64,000 nucleotides of DNA from Marinobacter koreensis (GTDB lineage: Bacteria; Pseudomonadota; Gammaproteobacteria; Pseudomonadales; Oleiphilaceae), in assembly GCF_023156285.1 (NCBI RefSeq), contig NZ_JAKZAJ010000005.1, forward strand, positions 186,001 to 250,000, written 5' to 3'. This document shows positions 33,467 through 42,461 of this stretch, piece by piece. Made by a program: the position numbers and the translations under genes. The notes under the pieces are model-generated. The model ran no database searches. It was not told the origin of the DNA and was given only the letters and a program-made list of their open reading frames with translations. Every line of letters begins with the position of its first letter. Position 1 is the stretch's first letter.

Positions 33467-35095
33467 TCAGGGAGACGGTGTACGATACGTGGTCGGCACC
33501 AGAATGGTATCACGGGCGTCGTGCATCAGCCCCGGGTAGTCCAGGGTGTAATGCAGCCCCCGGCTTTCTTTGCGCTGCAGGGCCGAGCAGATGATCAGGT
33601 CGGACACGGTCACCAGGTTGCGCAGTTCCAGCAGGTCATTGGAAACCCGGTAATTGCTGTAGAACTCACCGATTTCCCGTTCCAGCAAGTCCACGCGGTG
33701 TTTGGCCCGCTGCAGTCGCTTGGTGGTGCGGACGATGCCGACATAGTCCCACATGAAGTGCCGCAGTTCATCCCAGTTGTGGGAAATAACGACGTCCTCA
33801 TCCGAGTCCCTGACCTGGCTTTCGTCCCATTCCGGCGCTTCGGGAGGAGCGGGAATATCGGATTCACGACGGGTAATGTCCGCCGCAGCGGCCCGGCCGT
33901 ATACGAGGCATTCAAGCAGTGAGTTGCTGGCCATCCGGTTGGCGCCGTGCAAGCCCGTGAAGGCAGCCTCGCCCACCGCATAGAGCTGGTTGATGTCTGT
34001 CCGGGCCCGTTCATCACTGATGATGCCGCCGCAGGTGTAGTGGGCTGCCGGTACCACAGGTATCGGTTCGCGGGTAATGTCGATACCGTATTCCAGGCAT
34101 TTCTCGTAAATGGTCGGGAAGTGGTGACGGACGAAATCCGCCGGCTTGTGGCTGATGTCGAGATAGACGTGATCCACACCCAGACGTTTCATTTCGTGGT
34201 CAATCGCGCGTGCCACGATGTCCCTGGGAGCCAGCTCCGCCCGATCGTCAAAACGGTCCATGAACCGGCTTCCGTCCGGCAGCTTGAGCAGACCGCCTTC
34301 GCCGCGAACCGCTTCGGTGATCAGGAAGGACTTCGCGTGCGGGTGATAGAGGCAGGTCGGGTGGAACTGGTTGAATTCCATGTTGGCGACACGGCAGCCT
34401 GCCCGCCATGCCATGGCGATGCCGTCTCCGGATGCGCCATCGGGGTTGGTGGTGTACCGGTAAGCCTTGGATGCGCCGCCGGTGGCGATCACCGTAAAGC
34501 GGGCCCGGAAAAGCTCTACATGATTGTCTTCCAGGTTGAGTATGTAGGCGCCCACGCATCGGTTACCGGGAAGTGCCAGTTTCCGGTTGGTGATCAGGTC
34601 AACGGCGACCCGTTTCGACATCAGGTGAATGTTGGGTCGCGCCTGCGCCTGGCGGGTCAGGGTGGTGGACACCGCATACCCGGTGGCGTCAGCAGCATGA
34701 ATGATCCGGCGGTGGCTGTGGCCACCTTCCCGGGTGAGGTGGTACTGTTCACTGTCGTCCTCCCGGGTGAAATCCACCCCGGAGCGAATGAGCCAGTCGA
34801 TGCTGTCCGTGCTGTGTTCGACGGTAAAGCGCACCGCGTCCTCGTGACAGAGCCCGGCTCCGGCCGACAGCGTATCCTGGATGTGGTTCTCGATGGAATC
34901 GTCGTCGTCAAGTACCGCCGCAATGCCGCCCTGTGCCCACAATGTTGCACCGCTGCTGATGTCGGCCTTGCTGATCACACAGATCTGCAGGTGGGGGGGA
35001 AGATTCAACGCAACGGTCAGTCCGGCCGCCCCGCTTCCGATGATGAGAACGTCGTATTCGTAAGACTGTGGCATTGAGTGGATATCGCGGGCCAT
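33467..35095 (-). CDS. nadB: L-aspartate oxidase
   Basis: NadB (542 residues) oxidises aspartate to iminoaspartate, which NadA turns into quinolinate for NAD synthesis. It has the FAD fold [36 protein letters not shown], the active-site [37 protein letters not shown], and [24 protein letters not shown] at 35095 has AGG about 10 bases upstream; ATG 35074 is possible. It is divergent from rpoE, as in Pseudomonas. The nadB, sdhE, ygfX and ygfZ genes all read the same way with gaps under 35 bases, so they likely form one transcript. Confidence 0.96.
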   Translation of the reverse strand: MARDIHSMPQSYEYDVLIIGSGAAGLTVALNLPPHLQICVISKADISSGATLWAQGGIAAVLDDDDSIENHIQDTLSAGAGLCHEDAVRFTVEHSTDSIDWLIRSGVDFTREDDSEQYHLTREGGHSHRRIIHAADATGYAVSTTLTRQAQARPNIHLMSKRVAVDLITNRKLALPGNRCVGAYILNLEDNHVELFRARFTVIATGGASKAYRYTTNPDGASGDGIAMAWRAGCRVANMEFNQFHPTCLYHPHAKSFLITEAVRGEGGLLKLPDGSRFMDRFDDRAELAPRDIVARAIDHEMKRLGVDHVYLDISHKPADFVRHHFPTIYEKCLEYGIDITREPIPVVPAAHYTCGGIISDERARTDINQLYAVGEAAFTGLHGANRMASNSLLECLVYGRAAAADITRRESDIPAPPEAPEWDESQVRDSDEDVVISHNWDELRHFMWDYVGIVRTTKRLQRAKHRVDLLEREIGEFYSNYRVSNDLLELRNLVTVSDLIICSALQRKESRGLHYTLDYPGLMHDARDTILVPTTYRTPSP

Positions 35096-35111
35096 AATGT
35101 GGACCTGTATT

Positions 35112-35139
35112 GAACTAAACTTTGCGTCCGCTGTCTATT
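35112..35139 (+). promoter_or_regulatory. Sigma-E (AlgU) promoter of the rpoE operon
   Basis: GAACTA (35112-35117), 16 bases, then TCTATT (35134-35139) fits the RpoE/AlgU consensus GAACTT-N16-TCTGA/TCTAA. It lies 68 bases before the rpoE ATG, giving autoregulation, and overlaps the divergent nadB leader. A transcription start near 35145 is expected. Confidence 0.8.
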
Positions 35140-35206
35140 TGGCCTGATGGTGGTGCCCGCTCGGGCGCCGGATTATCGGGCTGAATAAGGACGTCGGACA
35201 GCAGGT

Positions 35207-35896
35207 ATGACGCAATCAAACCTCGCGCAGGCCACCCGGGTGGCCAAAGAACCAGAGAAAGCCGGCCAATCGTCCATGACGCCTGAAAAGACGCAGACAC
35301 ATGGTGACCAGCCCGACAGCCAGACGGACCTCCAGCTTGTTCGCAAGGTCCGCAATGGAGATCGGGCTGCCTTTGACTTGCTGGTCATCAAGTACCAGTC
35401 CCGTGTGGCCGCTATCATCAGCCGATACGTCTACGACTCCCAGGAAGTGATGGATCTGACCCAGGAAACCTTCGTCAAGGCCTATCGGGCCATCGACCGG
35501 TTTCGCGGTGACAGCGCGTTCTACACCTGGCTGTACCGGATTGCGGTCAACACCGCCAAGAATTTTCTGGAAGCCCGTGGGCGAAGGCCCCAGGGCAGCG
35601 CCGATGTATCCGAGGCGGAAAACTTCGACGACGGGATTCGGCTGCGGGATCCGGCGTCACCGGAGCGGCTGCTTCAGCGGGAGCAGTTGCAGGAAGCGCT
35701 GTCCCGAGTCATCGCGGGCTTGCCGGAAGAGCTCCGGTCGGCGTTTTTGCTGCGCGAATACGATGGCCTGAGTTACGAAGATATTGCCCGAATACTTGAA
35801 TGCCCGATCGGTACGGTGCGTTCCCGCATTTTTCGAGCCCGGGATGCGGTTGACCGGCACCTCGGGCCATTGCTCAACCACACCGAAACGACGTGA
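35207..35896 (+). CDS. rpoE: Extracytoplasmic-stress sigma factor RpoE (AlgU)
   Basis: RpoE directs RNA polymerase to envelope-stress promoters and is held by RseA. Region 2 has DRAAFDLLVIKYQSRVAAIISRYV, EVMDLTQETFVKAYRAIDRFRGDSAFYTWLYRIAVNTAKN. Region 4 has LPEELRSAFLLREYDGLSYEDIARILECPIGTVRSRIFRARDAV. From ATG 35207 the protein is 229 residues; the N-terminus before DLQLV is about 40 residues, against roughly 10 in AlgU and RpoE. ATG 35276 gives 206 residues and GTG 35240 is another option; none has a strong ribosome site. The order nadB | rpoE-rseA-rseB-rseC-degP is the Pseudomonas algU-mucABCD locus. A sigma-E promoter lies upstream. Confidence 0.93.
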   Translation: MTQSNLAQATRVAKEPEKAGQSSMTPEKTQTHGDQPDSQTDLQLVRKVRNGDRAAFDLLVIKYQSRVAAIISRYVYDSQEVMDLTQETFVKAYRAIDRFRGDSAFYTWLYRIAVNTAKNFLEARGRRPQGSADVSEAENFDDGIRLRDPASPERLLQREQLQEALSRVIAGLPEELRSAFLLREYDGLSYEDIARILECPIGTVRSRIFRARDAVDRHLGPLLNHTETT

Positions 35897-35907
35897 GGTT
35901 GCATCCG

Positions 35908-36453
35908 ATGGATGATCGTCTCAGAGAAACATTGTCGGCCATGATGGATGACGAAGCGGATGAATTGTCCGTTCGGCGGTTGCTGTCCCATCATGACCAG
36001 AATCGTGTACGCGAACAGTGGCAGCGCTGGCAGGAGGTGCGTGACCTGATGCACTCCAGTCAGGTGCCGATGGAGAGTATTGATGTGACGTCCGGTGTGC
36101 GAGAGGCTCTGGATGGGCGCCCTGAGAGGGTGTCGGCCGGAGATGCCTCGTCGGCCGGTCGTCGGATCCGGTGGCGATGGTCCGCCGTTGCCATGACGGC
36201 TCTGGCGCTTGTCGTCGGGTTCGGGGCCGGCGCTGGCTGGGAATCCACGGACGCGGCTTCGTCGACGCTGGCCAGATCTGAGGTTGCCGACAAACAGCCG
36301 GTTCGTGAGGTTGCGCTGAAGCGACTGGACGAGAAGCAGTGGGAGCAGGTGAGCCGTTACCTCCTGGAACATGCCCAGCATAACAGTGTGGGCGCCGGGC
36401 AGGGCTCTGTTGGTTATGCCCGGGTCGTCAGCGCAGCTGACCACGGTTACTGA
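35908..36453 (+). CDS. rseA: Anti-sigma-E factor RseA (MucA)
   Basis: RseA (181 residues) binds RpoE in the cytoplasm and spans the inner membrane. The N-terminal sigma-binding domain (1-75) starts MDDRLRETLSAMMDDEADEL and has the typical WQRWQEVRDLMH. One transmembrane helix lies at about 91-111, then a periplasmic tail with LDEKQWEQVSRYLLEHAQHNS for RseB binding. DegS and RseP cut it under envelope stress. ATG at 35908 is used, with GAGG 9 bases upstream; a GTG at 35893 would add 5 residues. It lies 11 bases after rpoE. Confidence 0.92.
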   Translation: MDDRLRETLSAMMDDEADELSVRRLLSHHDQNRVREQWQRWQEVRDLMHSSQVPMESIDVTSGVREALDGRPERVSAGDASSAGRRIRWRWSAVAMTALALVVGFGAGAGWESTDAASSTLARSEVADKQPVREVALKRLDEKQWEQVSRYLLEHAQHNSVGAGQGSVGYARVVSAADHGY

Positions 36454-36473
36454 AAACAAGGATCATTGTCGGC

Positions 36474-37496
36474 ATGAAACGCCTGTTTCCGGACCTGAGA
36501 AAAAAACATCTGGCCGCCCTGCTGGCGCTGTTGTTTTCGCTGGTTCTGCTTCCTGTTTCCGCATTGGCAGAAACGTCCGGGAAGGTCGAGCAGTGGCTTG
36601 AGCGCCTGGGGCCTGCCCTGAACGCCACCTCTTATCGGGGCGTGTTTGTCTATGCCCGTGGGGATCAGGTTCACTCCATGCGAATTATTCATCGTTTCCG
36701 TGACGGGGTCGTGGACGAGCGTCTGGTGATGCAGGATGGGGGGGCTGGCGAGATTGTCCGGAAGGGATCGGACGTGGTCTGTGTGTTGCCGGATCAGGGG
36801 CGCTTCAAACTCGAACAGGTGATTCCATCCGGCCCGTTTGCCGACGTTTTCAATCGCAAGTTCATGCCGGTCGGGCGCTGGTATGACGCCCATGTGATGG
36901 GAGAGGACCGGGTTGCGGGCTACGATGCGGTCCGAATCGCACTGACCGCGAAAGACAACAACCGTTACAGCTATCAGCTCTGGCTTGAAAAGCGCTCCGG
37001 ATTGCTGGTCAAGAGTCAGGTTCAGGGCGCGTCCGGGCAGGTCCTTGAACACTTCCAGTTCACCAGTCTCGAGATCACGGACGATATTCACGATGACGAA
37101 TTCAAAATCCACACCGAAGGTCCGGAAATTACCGGAAAGCTCGGGCCGCAGGGCGTCCGCGTCGGAGCGGAATCGAAGCACCGGATGAACGACTGGGAGC
37201 TGGGCTGGCGCCCGGCGGGATTTATTGCGTCTGCTATTCCGCAGGCGCCCAAGGGCCATGCGGTTGCCTACTCCGATGGTCTGGCAACCTTTTCGGTGTT
37301 TGTCGAGCCCGCCGGGCAACTCAAGATGCCCCAGGGCGCCTCTCGGATTGGCGCGACGACCGTCTACACGCACGATCTGACATCGGGCGGAAAGCAGTTC
37401 CTGGTGACGGTTGTCGGGGAAATTCCCCCGGAAGCGGCCCGCAGGGTTGCTGAATCGGTTCGCATGCAGAAAGGCACGCAGGCGGGGGCGTCATGA
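36474..37496 (+). CDS. rseB: Sigma-E regulatory protein RseB (MucB)
   Basis: RseB (340 residues) is a periplasmic sensor that shields RseA from DegS and is released by lipopolysaccharide intermediates. It has a signal peptide (about 1-32, ending ALAET), an N-terminal LolA-like domain (about 36-210, VEQWLERLGPALNATSYRGVFVYARG) and a smaller C-terminal domain (about 230-330, HRMNDWELGWRPAGFIASA). It lies 20 bases after rseA and its stop overlaps the rseC start. Confidence 0.94.
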   Translation: MKRLFPDLRKKHLAALLALLFSLVLLPVSALAETSGKVEQWLERLGPALNATSYRGVFVYARGDQVHSMRIIHRFRDGVVDERLVMQDGGAGEIVRKGSDVVCVLPDQGRFKLEQVIPSGPFADVFNRKFMPVGRWYDAHVMGEDRVAGYDAVRIALTAKDNNRYSYQLWLEKRSGLLVKSQVQGASGQVLEHFQFTSLEITDDIHDDEFKIHTEGPEITGKLGPQGVRVGAESKHRMNDWELGWRPAGFIASAIPQAPKGHAVAYSDGLATFSVFVEPAGQLKMPQGASRIGATTVYTHDLTSGGKQFLVTVVGEIPPEAARRVAESVRMQKGTQAGAS

Positions 37497-37942
37497 TTAC
37501 TGAGAACGGAAAAGTGATTGCCGTCAACGGGGACCGGGTCTGGGTGCAAACCATCAGCGCCAGCGCCTGCCAGCAGTGTTCAGCGAAAAAAGGTTGTGGT
37601 CAGAAAGCGCTGGCACAGATGTCAGGGGGCAGGGCGAATCAGGTGTTGGTCGCCAACACCATCAACGCGAAAGTTGGCGACGAGGTGACTCTCGGTATTG
37701 AAGAATCTGCTCTGCTGGGCGCTTCGGTTCTGGTTTATGCCGTTCCGTTGGTTACGATGTTGTTAGCAACGATTGCCGGGCACAATCTCTCTGGCGGTCA
37801 GGATATCGGCGCCATTCTGGGTGCGGCAACGGGGCTGGGTGCGGGGTTGCTGGCTACGAGATTTCTGCAGGGTCGTCGCGGCGAGGCCTACGAGCCGAAG
37901 CTGTTGCGGGTGAATCATATCGCGTCTGTAACCTGTCTATAA
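37493..37942 (+). CDS. rseC: SoxR-reducing/RseC family membrane protein (MucC)
   Basis: RseC (149 residues) has an N-terminal cytoplasmic part with the cysteine cluster CQQCSAKKGC (residues 24-33), as in the RsxC-RseC electron-transfer system, then two hydrophobic helices (about 78-98 and 105-122) and a short tail. E. coli RseC is a positive factor of the sigma-E locus and is linked with the Rsx complex that reduces SoxR. ATG at 37493 overlaps the rseB stop (ATGA), so translation is coupled. Confidence 0.92.
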   Translation: MITENGKVIAVNGDRVWVQTISASACQQCSAKKGCGQKALAQMSGGRANQVLVANTINAKVGDEVTLGIEESALLGASVLVYAVPLVTMLLATIAGHNLSGGQDIGAILGAATGLGAGLLATRFLQGRRGEAYEPKLLRVNHIASVTCL

Positions 37943-38024
37943 ATCCTACCGTTTTGTAAGTTGAAAACCCCTCATACGACCTGAAGACTAGTTTTACGAG
38001 CTGAAATAAAACAGGGGGTTGAAC

Positions 38025-39503
38025 ATGTCGAGAACACTGAACGAGGTATCCCGTCCTTTGCCGGCGCTACGTCCGGACAAGGTCGTCGGGATGCTCCTCA
38101 TGCTATCGGTAATGGTGGTGGTTTTCTGGAGCCAGAATGTTGCGGCCCGCAGCCTTCCGGATTTCACCGACCTTGTCGAAGAAAATTCCGATGCGGTGGT
38201 CAACATCAGTACCACCACGGAGCCCAAGCAGGGCAACGCGGGTATGGGGCAGATGCCGTTCGATCAGGGCCAGCTTGATCAGATGCCTGAGTTTTTCAAG
38301 CGTTTCTTCCAGGGGCCCCAGTCGCCGTTTGGCGGTGCGCCGGGTCATGCCCAACCGCGTCGATCCATGGGGTCCGGCTTTATCGTATCCAGCGATGGCT
38401 ACGTGTTAACCAATAACCACGTGGTGGAAGGCGCCGATGAAATCATGGTTCGCCTCAGTGACCGTCGCGAACTGCCGGCCAAGCTGATTGGTACCGATGC
38501 CCGTTCAGACATCGCTGTGCTGAAGATCGACGACGGTAACGACCTTCCGGTGGTGGACATTGGCAAATCCCGGGACCTGAAAGTGGGTGAGTGGGTCTTT
38601 GCCATCGGTTCGCCCTTTGGCTTTGATCACACCGTGACAGCCGGTATCGTCAGCGCGCTGGGCCGCTCTCTGCCGACAGAAAACTATGTGCCGTTCATTC
38701 AGACCGATGTCGCCATCAATCCCGGTAATTCCGGCGGTCCGCTGTTCAACATGGATGGCGAGGTCGTGGGTATCAACTCCCAGATTTATACCCGGTCCGG
38801 TGGTTTCATGGGTGTGTCCTTCTCGATTCCCATCGACAATGCCATCAATGTCTTCCACCAGATTCGCGACAAGGGAACCGTCTCCCGGGGCTGGCTGGGT
38901 GTCCTGATCCAGGAGGTCAATCGCGATCTGGCCGAGTCGTTCGGTTTGAAGCGGCCTCGTGGTGCGCTGGTTGCAGAGGTGATGGATGGATCTCCGGCAC
39001 AGAAGGCCGGTCTGCAGTCCGGGGACATCGTGCTCTCCTACGATGGTGAAGACATCCAGTTTTCTTCGGATCTCCCGCCAATGGTTGGCCGGACGCCCGT
39101 CGGGGACACCGCCAAACTGAAAATTCTCCGTGGCGGCGAAGAGAAGACCCTGGAGGTGACCATCGGTCAGTTGCCGTCCCAGGACGAAGATCAGGGGCAG
39201 GCCGCGCCGGATACCAATAACGGTTCTTCGTCTGCACCACTGGGTTTGTCCGTTGAACCGCTGCCATCGGATATGGCCGATTCGCTCGGGCTCAAAGGCG
39301 GGGTTGTGGTAACCGGTATCAGCCGGGGACCCGCGTTCAATGCCGGTATCCGCCCCCGGGATGTGATTACTGAAATCAATAGACAGAAAATCACGTCCGT
39401 GAAGGATTTCGAGGACGTGGTTTCATCCCTGCCGAAAGGCAAGGCTGTCTCCGCCAGGGTGGTCAGACAGGGGCGGGCGCTCTACCTTGTGATCAAGCCC
39501 TGA
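38025..39503 (+). CDS. degP: Periplasmic serine protease DegP (MucD)
   Basis: A HtrA-family protease and chaperone, 492 residues, that removes misfolded periplasmic proteins. After a signal-anchor or signal peptide (about 19-42) comes a Q/M/P-rich loop, then the protease with His 132 (TNNHVV), Asp 162 (DARSDIAVL) and Ser 236 (GNSGGPL). Two PDZ domains follow (about 285-375 and 395-480). ATG at 38025 has CAGGGGG upstream; a TTG at 38019 is too close to it. It closes the rpoE operon, 82 bases after rseC, and ends at a strong terminator. Loss of MucD raises AlgU activity in Pseudomonas. Confidence 0.95.
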   Translation: MSRTLNEVSRPLPALRPDKVVGMLLMLSVMVVVFWSQNVAARSLPDFTDLVEENSDAVVNISTTTEPKQGNAGMGQMPFDQGQLDQMPEFFKRFFQGPQSPFGGAPGHAQPRRSMGSGFIVSSDGYVLTNNHVVEGADEIMVRLSDRRELPAKLIGTDARSDIAVLKIDDGNDLPVVDIGKSRDLKVGEWVFAIGSPFGFDHTVTAGIVSALGRSLPTENYVPFIQTDVAINPGNSGGPLFNMDGEVVGINSQIYTRSGGFMGVSFSIPIDNAINVFHQIRDKGTVSRGWLGVLIQEVNRDLAESFGLKRPRGALVAEVMDGSPAQKAGLQSGDIVLSYDGEDIQFSSDLPPMVGRTPVGDTAKLKILRGGEEKTLEVTIGQLPSQDEDQGQAAPDTNNGSSSAPLGLSVEPLPSDMADSLGLKGGVVVTGISRGPAFNAGIRPRDVITEINRQKITSVKDFEDVVSSLPKGKAVSARVVRQGRALYLVIKP

Positions 39504-39538
39504 TCTGATCCGGAAACGAAAGGAATCGTTCCACCGAA

Positions 39539-39575
39539 GCCCCCTGACGTGCGCAGACACGTCAGGGGGCTTTTG
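39539..39575 (+). terminator. Rho-independent terminator after degP
   Basis: A perfect 13-base stem (GCCCCCTGACGTG with CACGTCAGGGGGC, 39539-39551 and 39558-39570) around a 6-base loop is followed by TTTTGCT. It closes the rpoE-degP operon. Confidence 0.93.
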
Positions 39576-39625
39576 CTATACTTTCCCGACGTTGAGTGAT
39601 ACGGCCACGGACTGGACCCAATCGA

Positions 39626-42352
39626 ATGATGGACAAGAAGGATCTTTCCCTCCGCGAACTCCTGAAGTTTCGCAACGGCTGGCTGGCCTGGCTGATTTTC
39701 GCGGTCTCGGTCGCTGCCACCGTGATTCTCTGGCAAGTCTCGATTCGTTTGGTAGAGGACCGCACCGAAGCCCGCTTCCGTTCTCAATCCCTGCAACTGA
39801 AAACCGCCATCGAGGAGCGCTTGCTCAACTACGAGCAGGTCCTGGCGGGCAGTGCCGGCCTGTTTTCTGTTGCCGGCGAGGTGTCCCGGGACGAATGGCG
39901 GCAGTATGTCGACAAGGTCGACATCAATCGTTACTACCCCGGCATTCAGGGCATCGGATTCGTAAAGCGGATCGGTGTCCGGCAAATGGCGGATCACATT
40001 GCTTCGGTCCGGGCCGAGGGCATTCACAACTATCTGGTCAATCCGCTGGGTATCGGGCCTTACTATTACCCCATCGTCTATCTTGAGCCCGGTACCGACC
40101 GCAATCGACGGGCGTTGGGCTACGATGCGTTCAGCGATCCGGTACATCGCCGGGCCATGGAGCACGCCAGGGATGAAGCCGTGCCCACGGTCACCGGCAA
40201 GGTCGTGCTGGTACAGGAAGAGGTGGACGAGGACCAGGCCAGCTTCCTGATGTACTACCCGGTCTATCAGGGCGGAGTGGTACCGGAAATTCGTGCCGAG
40301 CGCAGGATGATGCTCGCCGGATACGTGTTCAGCGCGTTCCGGATGAATAATCTGATTGATGGCATTGTGGGGCTTATTGCGCCGTTTCTGGATGTCCGCA
40401 TCTACGATGAAGGTGCCGTGAACCGGGACAACCTGATGTATGGTTCGAATCTGGGATCGCTGGACAACGATTTCAGTTTCGACATGAGTCAGACCATCTC
40501 TCACGGCGGTCGTGACTGGCTGCTCCAGACCCGGTCCACTCCGGCTTTTGACTATCTCGCCTCCGATCCAAGGCCCCCCATCGTCCTGGGCAGTGGCCTG
40601 CTGGTCAGTGTGCTGTTGTTCCTGTTTGTCCTCGCCATGATTCGATCCCGTCTGATGGCCCAGATTACGGCGGGCCATTACCGGGCAATTACAGAAGGTG
40701 CCGCCAACGTGACGTTGGTGATGAATCGGGCCGGCAAGGCGCTTTATGCGAGTCCCTCAAGCTACGACATTCTGGGGTTCGACCCGGACAAGGTGTCTCA
40801 GCTCGACTTTCAACAGCTGGTGCATGGCGATGACTGGCCGGCCCTCGAAAGTGGCTTCAGGGATGCGGTCGGCTCACCTGGCAAGCAAATGCCCATGATT
40901 CGTGCGCGGATTCGGGACGCCGAAGGTCAGTGGCGCGATATGGAAGGCACCTTTACCGCAATGCTGTCGGTCCCGGGCGTAAACGGGGTTGTCCTCAGCC
41001 TTCGGGATCTGACCCAGCTCAAGGCCGCCCAGTCCGAACTGCATCGTCTTGCCTTTTACGATCCGTTGACCGGTCTGGCCAACCGCCAGCTGTTCCGTGA
41101 CCGTCTCAATCACGTCGTTCGTCGGGCCCGACGCAGTGGCGAATCGGCGGCCCTGATGTTTCTGGATCTTGACGGCTTCAAACGGATCAACGACACCCTG
41201 GGGCACGATGCCGGAGACGCACTGCTGAGACAGGTTGCCCAGTGGCTGGAAGGGTGTGTGCGTGAAGAGGATTCGGTGGCCCGGCTGGGGGGCGATGAAT
41301 TCGTGGTCCTGCTGTCGCGGATCAGTGGGCCCGACGCTGCTGGCAAGGTTGCGGAAACCATTCTGAATCGTCTTTGTCAGCGGATTCGGCTGAACGACCA
41401 CGAAGTCGGCGTGACAGTCAGCATCGGCATTACCATGGTGCCTCACGACAGTGAGGACTCTGGCGCCCTGATGAAATATGCGGACCTTGCCATGTATCGC
41501 GCCAAGGAAGTGGGCCGAAACACCTACCAGTTCTTCACGCCGGCCATGAACATCAAGGCCGCCCGTCGCCTTTTGCAGCAGGAAGAGCTGTCTACCGCGT
41601 TGGCCGATGACCGGTTCGTCCTTCACTACCAGCCCAAGATCGATCTCTCCACCGAGCGGGTGATTGGCGTCGAGGCGTTCCTGCGATGGCATCATCCCGA
41701 AAAGGGGCTGGTCTCTGCCCAGCAGTTCATTGGTCTTGCCGAAGAAACGGGGCTGATTGTGCGCCTTGGCGAGGTGGCTCTCCGGCAGGCCTGTATTCAG
41801 GTCCAGGCCCTGGAGCGGGCCGGCTTTGAGTCCCTGAAAATGGCTGTTAACCTGTCTGTTCGGCAGCTGATCGATCCGGGATTTCTGGATATGATCCGGC
41901 AGGTCATCACCGAAACCGGTGTCTCTCCGGAACGGCTGGAACTGGAAATGCCGGCCGAACTCCTGAACGAAGATCCCAGGATGCTCCGGGAACTTCTGGT
42001 TTCCCTGAACGATCTGGGCGTCTGTCTGATCCTCGATGACTTCGGGACCGGCGCCTGTTCCCTGGTGGCTTTGCAACAGTTGCCACTGGACGTGATCAAG
42101 ATTGATCATGGCTTTATCCGGGACATTCCCTACAACGTCAGTGCGACCGACGTGGCCTCCGCGGTGATTGCCCTGGCCCGGAAACTTCACCTGACCGTGG
42201 TGGCGGAAGGAGTCGAAACTCCCCAGCAGCTCCATTTCCTGAAATCCGCCGGTTGCGCCCAGTGTCAGGGCAATCTGTTCAGCTACCCGTTGGATGAGGA
42301 TGCGCTGATCGGCTTCCTGATTCGTCAGTATGAGCGACCGCTGATCTCCTGA
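39626..42352 (+). CDS. CHASE-PAS-GGDEF-EAL c-di-GMP signalling protein
   Basis: This 908-residue inner-membrane protein has an N-terminal transmembrane helix (about 20-40), a periplasmic CHASE sensor (about 60-260, AGSAGLFSVAGEVSRDEWRQY and GIQGIGFVKRI), a second helix (about 313-335), a PAS domain (about 345-460), a GGDEF cyclase (GGDEF at 555-559) and an EAL-type domain. The inhibition site RxxD is intact 5 residues before GGDEF (REED). In the EAL domain the name motif is EAF (683-685), but the metal and catalytic residues look kept: Glu of EAF, Asn of NLSVRQ, Glu of LELE, DDFGTG (804-809), Lys of VIKID and EGVET. It may both make and break c-di-GMP. ATG 39626 was chosen over GTG 39596 and ATG 39629; the ribosome site is weak. 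It stands alone between degP and lepA. Confidence 0.9.
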   Translation: MMDKKDLSLRELLKFRNGWLAWLIFAVSVAATVILWQVSIRLVEDRTEARFRSQSLQLKTAIEERLLNYEQVLAGSAGLFSVAGEVSRDEWRQYVDKVDINRYYPGIQGIGFVKRIGVRQMADHIASVRAEGIHNYLVNPLGIGPYYYPIVYLEPGTDRNRRALGYDAFSDPVHRRAMEHARDEAVPTVTGKVVLVQEEVDEDQASFLMYYPVYQGGVVPEIRAERRMMLAGYVFSAFRMNNLIDGIVGLIAPFLDVRIYDEGAVNRDNLMYGSNLGSLDNDFSFDMSQTISHGGRDWLLQTRSTPAFDYLASDPRPPIVLGSGLLVSVLLFLFVLAMIRSRLMAQITAGHYRAITEGAANVTLVMNRAGKALYASPSSYDILGFDPDKVSQLDFQQLVHGDDWPALESGFRDAVGSPGKQMPMIRARIRDAEGQWRDMEGTFTAMLSVPGVNGVVLSLRDLTQLKAAQSELHRLAFYDPLTGLANRQLFRDRLNHVVRRARRSGESAALMFLDLDGFKRINDTLGHDAGDALLRQVAQWLEGCVREEDSVARLGGDEFVVLLSRISGPDAAGKVAETILNRLCQRIRLNDHEVGVTVSIGITMVPHDSEDSGALMKYADLAMYRAKEVGRNTYQFFTPAMNIKAARRLLQQEELSTALADDRFVLHYQPKIDLSTERVIGVEAFLRWHHPEKGLVSAQQFIGLAEETGLIVRLGEVALRQACIQVQALERAGFESLKMAVNLSVRQLIDPGFLDMIRQVITETGVSPERLELEMPAELLNEDPRMLRELLVSLNDLGVCLILDDFGTGACSLVALQQLPLDVIKIDHGFIRDIPYNVSATDVASAVIALARKLHLTVVAEGVETPQQLHFLKSAGCAQCQGNLFSYPLDEDALIGFLIRQYERPLIS

Positions 42353-42440
42353 TCATGGCAATGGCGGTCGGTAACCGGTAAAATCACGCCGTTCCCGGAT
42401 CCCGGTAGCGGCCCCTCCGGGCTCAATCCTTCGTCAATTT

Positions 42441-42461
42441 ATGAGTAATCATCGTCTGTGA
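42441..42461 (+). other. Six-codon ORF overlapping the lepA start
   Basis: ATG at 42441 opens MSNHRL and stops at TGA 42459-42461, which overlaps the lepA GTG (42458-42460). Neither it nor lepA has a clear ribosome site. It could couple lepA translation, or be chance. Confidence 0.2.

Noticed and set aside
33947..35077. Plus-strand open frame (376 codons) opposite nadB
   Set aside because: Shadow frame of L-aspartate oxidase.
35112..35139. nadB promoter reading the same sequence on the minus strand
   Set aside because: No acceptable -35/-10 pair seen on that strand, although nadB must start nearby.
40874..42235. Minus-strand open frame (453 codons) opposite the GGDEF-EAL gene
   Set aside because: Shadow frame; no domain visible.
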